64,000 bases of DNA from Conchocele bisecta (lineage: Eukaryota > Mollusca > Bivalvia > Lucinida > Thyasiridae): positions 9,451,043-9,515,042 of the forward strand of contig CM055267.1 of NCBI GenBank assembly GCA_029237695.1. The letters are read 5' to 3'. Shown piece after piece: positions 54,350 through 64,000 of this stretch. Positions within the stretch are counted from its first letter, which is position 1. The number at the start of each line of letters is the position of its first letter. The notes under the pieces are model-generated. The model did no database searches. It worked only from the letters and a program-made list of their open reading frames with translations, and had not been told where the DNA came from. The position numbers and the translations under genes were made by a program.

Positions 54350-57300
54350 GTGTGTAATGTGCTCGTGTTCCGTGAGCATACACGTTAACCATGTTAGACA
54401 CTGACATATATATGTCATATACATGTTAGTAGGGTCATTACTGAGGATTCCGTGACACTCATGTTCCTACCTTTGTTTTATTGTTAATTTGTCAACTTGA
54501 ACCATTGTAGGAAAAAATAGCTTCTATGCACAAAATTCAAAATGACCGCTAACGCCATTTTGAAATATATAAAATGCATTATCTCTGTAATGAGATAAGC
54601 AAAAAAGACAAATGAGGTGTCGTTTCCCAATAATTATGACATGCCAAAGCTACTGGTTGGTTATTTTTTAGTCTGGACCTTTAAATCCAAGATGGCCACA
54701 GTCCACTTTCTTAAAATACATACTAGGCCATAGTGTTAGTGGTAGCTAAGCTAAAAGTAAAAATAATGTTTAGCATACCATACCTGCTGGAGGGGTTGTG
54801 TGTTGGTTTGAAAGTCACTAAGCCCTTTAAATTCAAGATGGCCGCCGCCCGACATCTTGGACAAAATAAAACACAATATATCTGAGCGAAAAATTAAGCG
54901 AAAGTGTGACATTTTCGCTAATTTCAGTAGACCACACTGGAAGGGCTGTTTGTTAGGTTGGATGCTACCGGGGCTTGGAAATCCAAGATGGCCACCATCT
55001 TCCATCTTGAAAAGACAAACTACAACATTTCCAAGATTGCATATAGGATAAAAGTACCAAGTCATGAGTATTTCACATAGTTTAGCAGTCCACATCTGCT
55101 GTAAAAGCAGTTTGATAATTTGGCTAGAAATGCCTTAAAATCCAAGATGGCCGCTGTGTTGTAAAATCCTAAATGTATTGCATCTGGGTCAATATAAGTT
55201 ACAATTACGCAACAAATCTGTTTTCTTACAAATAATTTATAACCTTGCAAACTTGTTATTGCTTGGCTGTATATTATACTTAGTTTTAAATTCAAGATAG
55301 CCTCTGTATTCCATCTTGAAAGTAAACATAAACTGCAATATATCGTAGGCCAAATAAGATTGAGAATCAAATTGTGTGGCTGTTGTTAATGATAGAAGAT
55401 GGGAGAAACCACATGAATTAATGTTTATTGTTTAATCTTAGTGTAAAATGTATTGTGATGCTGGCCTTCCATGGATAACATCATCTAAGATGGCCACTAT
55501 CAGCTGTCTTCAAAATCATACAGTGCTCCACTAGTAGGACTATTAGGTCTAGTGAACGCAGAAGTACACATTTTTTATCCAATCGTAGGCAAATCATGAC
55601 TCCAAAATAGTGATATTATTCCATATTTAAAGGCATACAAATTACTATTAGTATTATGAGATATAGGGTTACTACACGAGTCCCAGTAAGTTAATCAATG
55701 TAGAAGATGTGTTGCATATTGGTCTTACTTCTACTGATAAGTATCAGTCAAGTGTCCATCAACTAATCACCGACTGACCGTGTTGCTGTAGATACTGCTT
55801 GCTGGTCGTCCATCGTATTTCTATAAAATGTATAAGGTGAATCTACAAGGGGCCTAAGTTGTGGCCACGTTTAGTGAAATATTTATTTTGATTATATATC
55901 AATTATACATTCTTGATGAATGCATCTGATATGGCAACTTACCTCTCCAAGTACATATATGACATGTATGCACGACGTTATTTGCAGAAGCAACTACCAC
56001 GAGTGAAGAGTCAGTGGTGACTTAACTACTAATAAACGAAAGAAACAATTACATATTGACATACTCCCCTTTTACACGCCGAGTCTGACCATGTTCATCA
56101 TTACACATATAAACTGTATATGTTTCTCAGCATAAGATGGTGTGGAAATATATGTTAATCACTGATTGATGCTATTGATAAGAAATTGCTACACCACAAA
56201 CAATGTGACCACAACTCAAATTAACTAATAACGGATAGACCCGAATTCTAAATAGGAAATATGATTGCAGTATGAAGTTGACAAGTCCATAACACCCCAC
56301 GTAATGTATAATGGCATAGTTGTATCATCCATTCCCAGATCAACTAAGCATAAACTATCAGGAAGAGGATACCAATGATAATACTGATAAGAATTGTGAT
56401 TTTGACAACTGACAATTTCTGATGCAGTAACTGTAAAATATGGACCCAACAAGCTAATAAAAGTCACATATCCAATGCCATATCACTATCTACAATCTTA
56501 GAAATATATGTATGTGTTCAGTTTCTATATTTATCATTATCTACAATTATATAAAGGCATGTATCCGATGCATGAAGTCACTGGATTTGCACTCCTGAGA
56601 TAACTCGCATACATCGAAAAGAAGCATGTTGCTGGTTATGATAGCTTCTAGCACCAACGCACTGAATAAAGTGAGGATAGCATACACACTATCACACGCA
56701 CACATGCCGCTGACTGTGGCTCATGTATTATATTAAGTGTGATAATAGACATACCAATTATATATATATATATATATATGATTGGAAATAATTGGTACAT
56801 CAGATGGCGTGTCTCATATATGGTTGCAATATTTAAATTCGACAGTCATCATAGTCTCTAAGATAACAAAATATCACTTAAATCCAATATAGAATGACTA
56901 AATTAATGAGAAATCACACTGTTTGTACATATATTTATATGCAGTCTCAAAACTATTGTATTTTCCTTTTCAGGATGGCATAAGGTAGCCATCTTGGATT
57001 TCCTGATACTGATAGCATCCAACCTAACAAATAACCCTTCTTGTAGGTGTGGTCTGCTAAAATTAGCAATAATGACACACCAGTTATACAATTAGCTTAA
57101 TTTTCCCCACAGAAATACTGTGATTTATATTGTTCAAGATGGCGGACGGCGGCCATCTTGGATTTAAAGAACTTAGTGACTTTCAAACCAACACACAACC
57201 CCTCCAGCAGATGTGGCATGCTAAAATTAGTAAATATATAAACATTATTTTTACTTTTAGCTTAGCTTCCACTAACAATGTGCAGTATTATGTATTTTTA

Positions 57301-57665
57301 GATGATGAACGGCAGCCATCTTGGATTTCAAAGTCCAAACTAAAAATTAACCATACCAGCAGTTTTGGCATGATATAATTATTGGGAAACGACACCTCAT
57401 GTGTGTTTCTTGCTTATCTCATTACAGAGATAGTGCATTTTATATATTTCAAAATGTCGCAGGCGGCCATTTTGAATTTCGTGCTCTAAAATGTTTTTCC
57501 CATCATTTTTGAAAAATGCGCTAATTTTTATAAAATAGTTCAAGTTGACAAATCAACAATAGAAAAAGGTAGGAACATGATGGTCACGGAATCCCCCGAA
57601 AATACCCTACTATGTACAATATGTTATCTACAGTGAAATCGTGTACATGCTAATAATCATGCACA
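54350..57665. mobile_element. Inverted-repeat element with ~750-bp arms
   Basis: The left arm 54350-55090 is the diverged reverse complement of 56905-57665. Paired landmarks: GAGGGGTTGTGTGTTGGTTT (54789) with AAACCAACACACAACCCCTC (57185); GAGGTGTCGTTTCCCAATAA (54615) with TTATTGGGAAACGACACCTC (57378); and GTTAATTTGTCAACTTGAAC with its mirror near 57537. GATGGCCGCC/AAGATGGC words recur through both arms. The 1.8-kb centre (55091-56904), including a (TA)n tract at 56758-56780, holds no gene. Non-autonomous. Confidence 0.75.
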
Positions 57666-59034
57666 ATAGTAAGGTATTAACCCTTTCACCACTAAGTAAA
57701 TGGATTGGATTGTGATATGAATATTCTGCAATCAATCTAGATAAGATCAATCAAAATATGATTTTCAGATTATTCCTTTAATGAAAAGGGGATGTTCTCA
57801 AAAAGAACTTGCAAAAAGAGCAGATCCTGATTAGATCATCTGGATCTACACTGTTTGCCAATACCACTATACAGGCATGTGGTGTTGAAAGGGTTAAATT
57901 AACAAAGCGGGTTAATTATAGTGCACAGCGAATAGTGAAACGTAGCATGGCCGCCGGTTGAGAAAAGGTACCAAAGGACACGTGCAGCATTTGTAACTTT
58001 CACATTCTCGTCATTGGAATACAATATAATCCATTGTCTCAGGACAATAACACGGAGGGGAATCAAGATGTTTGCTGGCGCGCGTTTTGGGTATGTGTGC
58101 AGAAAAAAAGACGTGTATTTTGGCATCGATTTAGGTAATGTATTCGTCATAATTGTGTAGTATCCTCGACTGCTGGCAGTTTGCTGATATTTCCAGCCAG
58201 TTTCCCAAACACTTTGACAAAGTTTTTAAAACAGCACAGAAATTGGCGTTAGACATCACTCATGAAAATCGTACTATTTCAACTGATGTTGGCTTCTTAC
58301 TTTGTTGTAGACGTACATGCTGTAACGGAATAGGTATGTATATAATAGAAATGCATAACAGTAAATATTGGCGGAAAATTTCAAGTATAGTAGCGAGGAC
58401 GGTGAAAGTGTCGTATGATAAAGTGCGCATCAGGGAAACTGTAGATAAAGTGCACAAAGAGAAGACTCCCCCTCCCCCTTTATTGTAATGAACAACGGAT
58501 TTCGAGACAATACAGTCATGTATTTTGTTTGTTACATGCTTCACGATGACTACAATATTAAATAGTAATACATCCCCATCATCCTGTTTTACTGGTGTTA
58601 TATGGAACACTCCGTGTCTGGTGATCAACATAGATCCTTGAAATAAACATGGAATTCACACTGTCCATGCATATGGTAGGTGCATAATTACGGACACTTA
58701 ATTGGAACTAATGTAACGTATAAGTGACGATTGTCTAACTGTTCGGGTTCAGTGTCTGTGAGGTAGGTGGTTCGCATTATTCACTTTTTTGTACAAATAA
58801 CAATCAGGTGATCCATGATAACCCCGGTACACGACAACCAGACAAAAATATAAATGTACGTTGCTAGTGCGGGTTTATTGCAGTTGTTGATTCATGTCTC
58901 AGACGTGCCACACTTTAATCGAAAATCTATGTAAAAACGGATACACCTTTTGCAAAAGATGACCCGGCAGAACAACAACACTAATGGGGGCTCACGAGAG
59001 TGTGCAGACTGACCTGGGATTACACTTATCCAAA

Positions 59035-59232
59035 ATATAATATGATCCAACCTGTGCTAAAGACCACCTCCGAATAGCAATCACCTGGCTGTAAAGGCCA
59101 CACTTGTGTTGTCCCACTGGCGCTATTACTACATGTATATAAATGCCCCTGCGAATAAAGACCACCTGTAAACATAGATAAACATATTTGTCACTTCCCA
59201 TGGCTGGCCTTTATTCACAGGTTTGACTGTAC
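59035..59232 (+). mobile_element. MITE with ACAGTCGAACCTGTG-type termini, copy 1
   Basis: About 190 bases from CCAACCTGTGCTAAAGACCA to TTATTCACAGGTTTGACTGT, matching 62146-62330 in the same orientation with few differences (shared CACCTCCGAATAGCAATCAC). The left tip is degraded in this copy. No coding capacity. Confidence 0.75.
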
Positions 59233-61576
59233 TTATTCGTGGTAGGTCAAATATATATAGGGTTTCTTCCTGATACAAAATGTAATATAAACGGATACTG
59301 CGATATGAGAGAGTATGAAGTGGCTTAGGCGGGAGTGGGGGCGGTTTGATTTCGAAACTACCTAAAATATTAAAAGTATAACCTTAAAGTTATATGGTCC
59401 GTATTGTTCAAGCACATGGTCGGTTATGTTCAGATATCTGGTCAGTTTCGTGTGAAATCTGGTAATTTATGTCCTGTGTGTCGTATCACTAAACTTCATA
59501 CTAAAATGTTCGTAAGCGCAAACAGTAAATTTCACATTAACAATGTTGTTTTGTAAACAATTATTGGATTTACATTTATTGAGCATATGCTGCATATGCT
59601 CACGATAAGCCACTGGTCCTATGCTCCAGGCCAGTAACGTTTTATTCGGGCCAGTATAAAGCAAACGATTATTCTCACGGTTTAAACAAGTGACCTTGAC
59701 TCTGATTATGATGGTGGTGTATCAGAGAATAAGGATCGGGCGGATGTTATACGTTTTGGTTGTGGGGAAGCTCGGCAATGTGGGGATTTATTCAAACTGT
59801 GTACACGCAGAGGAGAATGTCTCTTGAAAGGCGATTTTTTATTTGTAAGGAATGTGTCACGGCTGGGGATTTGATGGGAAGCGGCGTACCAGATGAAAGA
59901 AGGATGCTTTGTAGGCTGGACCACTTGTTGTTCGTTGCGTTTTTTTTTGTTTTTTTTTGGGGGGGTTTGTGTTCTTATATTCTTGTATTAGTGTCAATTG
60001 GTCTCCCGTGTAATCTAGAACTCTCCGGTAAATTTTCTTCTCACATGTAACGTCGCAATTTTAAATGTTTATTTTGTATGTGTCGCACTAAAATATATTT
60101 AATAAAAAAAAACAAAACATTTGTTTATATAATTTGTTTGGTATTTTCAACAAAAAGAGCTCCAAAAGTGTCTGTTTGTATTTTATATATGGGTCAGTTT
60201 GTGCAACCGCATTCTTTTTGTCGTCCGTGTCATTCTATCTGAAATAAGAGTGTGGGTTTGCATCTATACTAAGTATTGGTTAAGCTGATGCTAGGATAAG
60301 TCTATGGCATGGACTGTCACAATAATGACACTATGCGCAACACAAATAGTGCTAGTCTTGTTGGACTATTATCATTGATCCCTTTACTTCATGTTGTCAT
60401 TTTACCACTATAACGATAATGTTTTCTACAACATAACATCAATAGCAGAGAGGAAAATCTATCGTATTGAAGGTTTGCGGTATTCTCTGAAACTTAACCA
60501 CCAACACTGGTTTTGCCAATAACCTGGTATTTATTTTACACGGAGTTTAGATTAAATGCATGTGGTCTCAGATATGCGCAGAAAGCGATGCAATAGATAA
60601 ATAACAAATAATAGTAGATGTATAGCATATTTCTGAACCCAATTGCACATATGAGCCGGCTGAAACACATAACACTGAACAATCACTAGTGTTGCCTGTA
60701 CTAGTCTGTGTACTGTGTAAAATCGATGGGTACTAATTTTATTTTAATAAATTAATTCAGCTGGTGCTGGTATAGCGCAACACTGCATTTAACATTTGCA
60801 TTCTCCACCCATTTCAAATATAGTAAGCTCCACCCCGAGCAGAGAAAAACAACATGATGCAGTCACTAGCACATACCAGTGCTACTAGATGTGTACAACT
60901 TCACTGAAAGGAGCAGTCAGACAATCGTCACTACATACATTAGTACCAACACATTGTAAGTTTACACCTAGCGTATTACTGGAAAGAATTAATATTTTGT
61001 TTAAGGATCAACATCGATCACCGGACACGAAGTGTTCCATATAACACCAGTAAAATAAGATCATGAGGGCTTATTACTATTCAATATGGTAGTTATCGTG
61101 AAGCATGTAGCACGTAAAATATATGACTTTATTCTCTAGGAATACGTTGTTCGTTGTAATAAAAGGGTGTTGTGGTCTTCTGTCTGTGCACTTTATCTAC
61201 ACAATTTCCCTGATGCGCACTTTATCATATGCACCTTCCTCGCTATTATGCTTGACATTTTCGCACTTTTGTACTGTGAGTATGCATTTCTATTATATAT
61301 ACACACCTATTCCATTATACCATGTGTGTCTACAACTAAGTAAGGAGCCAAAATCAGTTGAAATAATACGACTTTCATGAGTGATGTCTACTTTGCCACG
61401 CCCATTTCTGTCTTGTTTAAACACTTTGACGAAGTGTTTGGGAAACTGGCTGGAAAGATCAGGAAACGCCCAGCAGTCGAGGATACTACACACTTTTACG
61501 GGTTCCATGTGCTTTATTTCATCAAAATATGTGAAATAATAAGAAAGTTACGACGAATGCATTACCTGAATCGATG

Positions 61577-61775
61577 AGGGTGGCCGGATTAGCTCAGTAG
61601 GTGGAGCGTCGAACTGCGGATGGGGAGACCCCGTGTTCGATTCCCACATCGACCAGCTGCGAATGGCCGATTCGGCGAGTCCTTGGGCAAGACAACTTCG
61701 TGCTAGTCTAGTCCTATCGGATGGGGACTTAAATAGTCGATCCCAACATGCAAAGCCAGTGCCGGCGTTACATCA
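61577..61775 (+). mobile_element. tRNA-derived SINE
   Basis: The head has box A (TAGCTCAGTAGGTGG at about 61591) and box B (GTGTTCGATTCCCACATC at about 61632) spaced like a tRNA. After it comes a body with CTTGGGCAAGACAACTTCG and TCGGATGGGGACTTAAAT, typical of invertebrate SINE central domains. It splits the right arm of the 58045-61845 inverted repeat, as shown by comparison with the intact left arm at 58112-58155. Target duplication is not clear. Confidence 0.75.
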
Positions 61776-62145
61776 AAGCATTTTTTTCTGCACACATACC
61801 CAAAACGCGCACCTGCACACATCTTGATTCCCCTCCATGATACAGATATCGGGTTTATGGGCACATTGAATTTGTTATCTATCTTTCGAAATTAGTGCAC
61901 TATTAGACAATTATATTAATGGTAGAAGTCTTATATAAATATAAACTACCTTGCAATGACAATCATAGCGTGTAATATTGTGTAAATAAAAAAGGTTTAT
62001 GTATACCAATCTTGTGTTCTTGTTTGTTATTTCTAACCTTGATAAGTAATTAAAGACTCGTGTCAATAGTAGAAGTCCAAATGGCTGCTAAATGTAATAT
62101 TACCAGTCATAGCGACCATCTGTTAATAATTAAACCATAGACATA

Positions 62146-62330
62146 TACAGTCGAACCTGTGCTAAATACCACCTCCGAATAGCAATCACCTGGCTGTAAA
62201 GGCCACAATTTTCTTGTCCCAATGACTCATTGCTATATAAATGACCCTGCGAATAAAGACCACCTGTGAACAAAGGCCAGATTTATCACTTCTCTTGGCT
62301 GGCCTTTATTCACAGGCTTGACTGTACTTG
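62146..62330 (+). mobile_element. MITE with ACAGTCGAACCTGTG-type termini, copy 2
   Basis: TACAGTCGAACCTGTG at the left and CACAGGCTTGACTGTA at the right are inverted copies with one mismatch. The inside matches 59035-59232. TA at both tips would suit a Tc1/mariner-type target, which is inference. Confidence 0.8.
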
Positions 62331-62849
62331 CATTCCATCACCAAAGGCCCACACTGGTAGATCCGTATTGGTCTTGTGGATAAAATAAAATTTATATATC
62401 TTAGATACTAGTATGCGATCATACACGTGTGTCCAAAGTTGTAGCAGAAATCCAAGCTGGTATGCCAATATGAATATATTATCTTTATTATAACACGCAA
62501 TTCGTTTATAACCACTATTTGACTTCTTATTCTTTCTTTTACAAAGTATTCTTGCCTTGACCATCAAACACTATTAGATAATATATTAATGAAACAGTCA
62601 GTCAATATTACTACCGGTATGCAATTTCATATGTTGTACACCTTCAGTAAACAAACTTTTTTTTTTACATGAAATCGGATAAACGGTGCAATATGATATG
62701 CTGACACAGGCATTGACAAATTAAGGTTCAAAAGTAGTATTTCCATATTTAAAGTGTTCCACATTTCTGGTGAACACCACATATGTGCACTCAATTTGGT
62801 GTAATTAATTCACTTAAACAATATTGTTATTCATTTGTGTTCTTGTTTA

Positions 62850-63113
62850 ATATAAAGTATAACAGTTGTGTTGCAAGCATAGATACAAGCACCTGATTCA
62901 TCACGGAGAATTTCAAGATCAGGAATGAAGATTGACAATTCTAATGGAATTCCATGGATTACACAGAAAATGTCAACATTGTCGTACAGGTTGCAAATGT
63001 CTGTTCTTGGGGCGACTGTTCTTTTGAGTATAAAGTAGAACAGTTGTGTTACAAACATAGATACAAGCACCTGATTCATCACAGAGAATGTCAAGATCAA
63101 GAATGAAGATTGC
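62850..63113. repeat. ~85-bp direct duplication, 177-bp spacing
   Basis: The segment with ATAGATACAAGCACCTGATT and ATGAAGATTG occurs at 62850-62936 and 63027-63113 with about 8 differences. The space between holds no gene. Confidence 0.75.
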
Positions 63114-63719
63114 TGGATATTTTAAGATATTCATCATGTTTTATTTGTCATTTCGATTACCATCACTTTTTTGTTTTACTAAACATGCTAAATGTAGGGC
63201 AATTGTGTTATTTGAGGATCCTCATGTTTGATTTGTATCTATTTGCGAAAGCAAATTGTCCAGTTCTGCGATTTTCTCCTTCCTCCTTCGGTAGCAGATA
63301 ACAAATGTTGCTCGCGTGCCAGGTGCGCGCATCCAGCAAGGGAGCTAATCGCAGGTGTGCAAGGAACATAAGCATGCAACTACTAAAATTCCCCAGTTGG
63401 GCGGAGTAGCATAGAAAGTATTTCACGGGTGTAAGATGGATTTCGATTTCACGGGTAAAAGCAAGGTAATTCATGGATAGTCATAAAATAAATATTTTTT
63501 CAAAATGATAGGAAATTTGTCAAAACATAAAATAAAACCAAAAGTGAAAAAAGTACATGTACAAGTTTGGTTTCCATGGCAACCAGTTGTAAGCACATAA
63601 ATAGTGTGTAATAAATAGAATAACAACCGGTCTGTTTTTGTTACCGAAAATATTTACCTCAACAGTGGGAATTTGTGATCTACTAGTTGGCATGCAGAGC
63701 TAAGGGGAAAAATGTTTTT

Positions 63720-64000
63720 AGCTCACCTGAGTGAAGCTCATGTGAGCTATTGTTACCGCAATGTGTACGTCCGTCGTCCGTCCGTGAACATGTTCAAACT
63801 TCTTCTCCTCGGTAACCATTGGGCCTATAGTCACCAAACTTCATGGTCATGGTCCATAGGGAGGGGGATTACAAAAATGTTAAAATGACGTCATTACGTA
63901 ATCCAAGATAGCACACATTCTTTAGAAATCTTCTTCTCAAGAACCGCCATGCAGATTTCGACAAAAGTTGGTAGGAATGATCGATGTACAATGCGCTTTC
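63720..64000 (+). mobile_element. CTCACCTGA-type element, running off the right edge
   Basis: GCTCACCTGAGTGAAGCTCA, TGAGCTATTGTTACCGCAAT, a GTCCGTC run and 'ggtcatggtcc' match the first ~280 bases of the element at 1999 closely; the AAGATGGC word is partly lost. The remainder lies beyond the window. Confidence 0.85.

Larger units (their letters stand above)
58045..61845. mobile_element. Inverted-repeat element with ~0.6-kb arms, right arm carrying a SINE
   Basis: Left arm 58045-58638 mirrors 61003-61845. Outer landmark: GAGGGGAATCAAGATGT and GCGCGTTTTGGGTATGTGTG (58055, 58080) with their mirrors at 61786-61835. Inner landmark: GTTATATGGAACACT (58597) with GTGTTCCATATAACACCAGT (61031). The right arm is longer because a tRNA-derived SINE sits at about 61577-61775. 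The centre 58640-61002 contains one MITE copy and no gene. Open frames in the arms are not conserved between the two arms. Confidence 0.75.

Noticed and set aside
61577..61650. Functional tRNA gene
   Set aside because: Boxes A and B are good but the sequence continues into a SINE body and the acceptor stem does not close.

Overview
The window looks like nuclear DNA of a marine invertebrate, most likely a mollusc (probably a bivalve). Evidence for this is AT-rich non-coding DNA, a family of repeats opening with GCTCACCTGA and ending in a GGGCCATCATGGCCC box, CCGT microsatellites, a BEL/Pao retrotransposon, a single-exon immunity-related GTPase and, above all, Polinton/Maverick DNA. The species call is inference; no host housekeeping gene is present.

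Layout. 1-1027: truncated end of one Polinton on the minus strand, with an integrase reading frame running off the left edge and a small gene ahead of it. 2.0-4.1 kb: a TIR-bounded element made of about four ~440-bp tandem units. 6.4-9.2 kb: a 21-bp minisatellite and CCGT arrays with duplicated flanks. 10.1-12.6 kb: a decayed copy of a multicopy invertebrate protein family.

13.6-31 kb: a larger, GC-richer, second Polinton. Two ~2.5-kb copies of a short-TIR element lie in it or at its left edge in opposite orientation. The right copy has split one Polinton gene in two. Recognisable Polinton genes are a probable double-jelly-roll major capsid protein (22999-24294), an A32/FtsK-like packaging ATPase (24.3-24.9 kb), several conserved proteins of unknown function, a DD35E integrase (26.5-27.5 kb) and a protein-primed family B DNA polymerase in many pieces (27.5-30.9 kb, minus). 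Capsid-side genes are nearly intact, whereas the polymerase and integrase carry frameshifts. Two DNA-level signals run through this element: a dyad TAATTTT-AAG-AAAATTA box next to gene starts, and at least ten copies of a small palindrome (CCAATCnnGATTGG or CCAATTCACGAATTGG) lying mostly inside coding regions and read in different frames.

32-43.3 kb: a foldback repeat, then a minus-strand BEL/Pao retrotransposon with both LTRs (33179-33458 and 40566-43339). The right LTR is split by a 2420-bp TG...CA element with a 5-bp target duplication. The retroelement carries a C2H2 zinc-finger reading frame and a 57-bp-repeat reading frame between pol and its 3' LTR. 43.3-64 kb: mostly non-coding. The one intact host-like gene is an IRG GTPase (49591-50820), followed at once by an 866-bp TIR element. 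The rest is inverted-repeat elements, a LINE reverse transcriptase remnant, a MITE pair and a tRNA-derived SINE nested in an inverted-repeat arm.

Taken together the window is a graveyard of nested mobile DNA around one immunity GTPase. The freshest and most unusual part is the capsid block of the Polinton with its in-gene palindromes. Element ends and relationships were read by eye; no alignment or database search was run.
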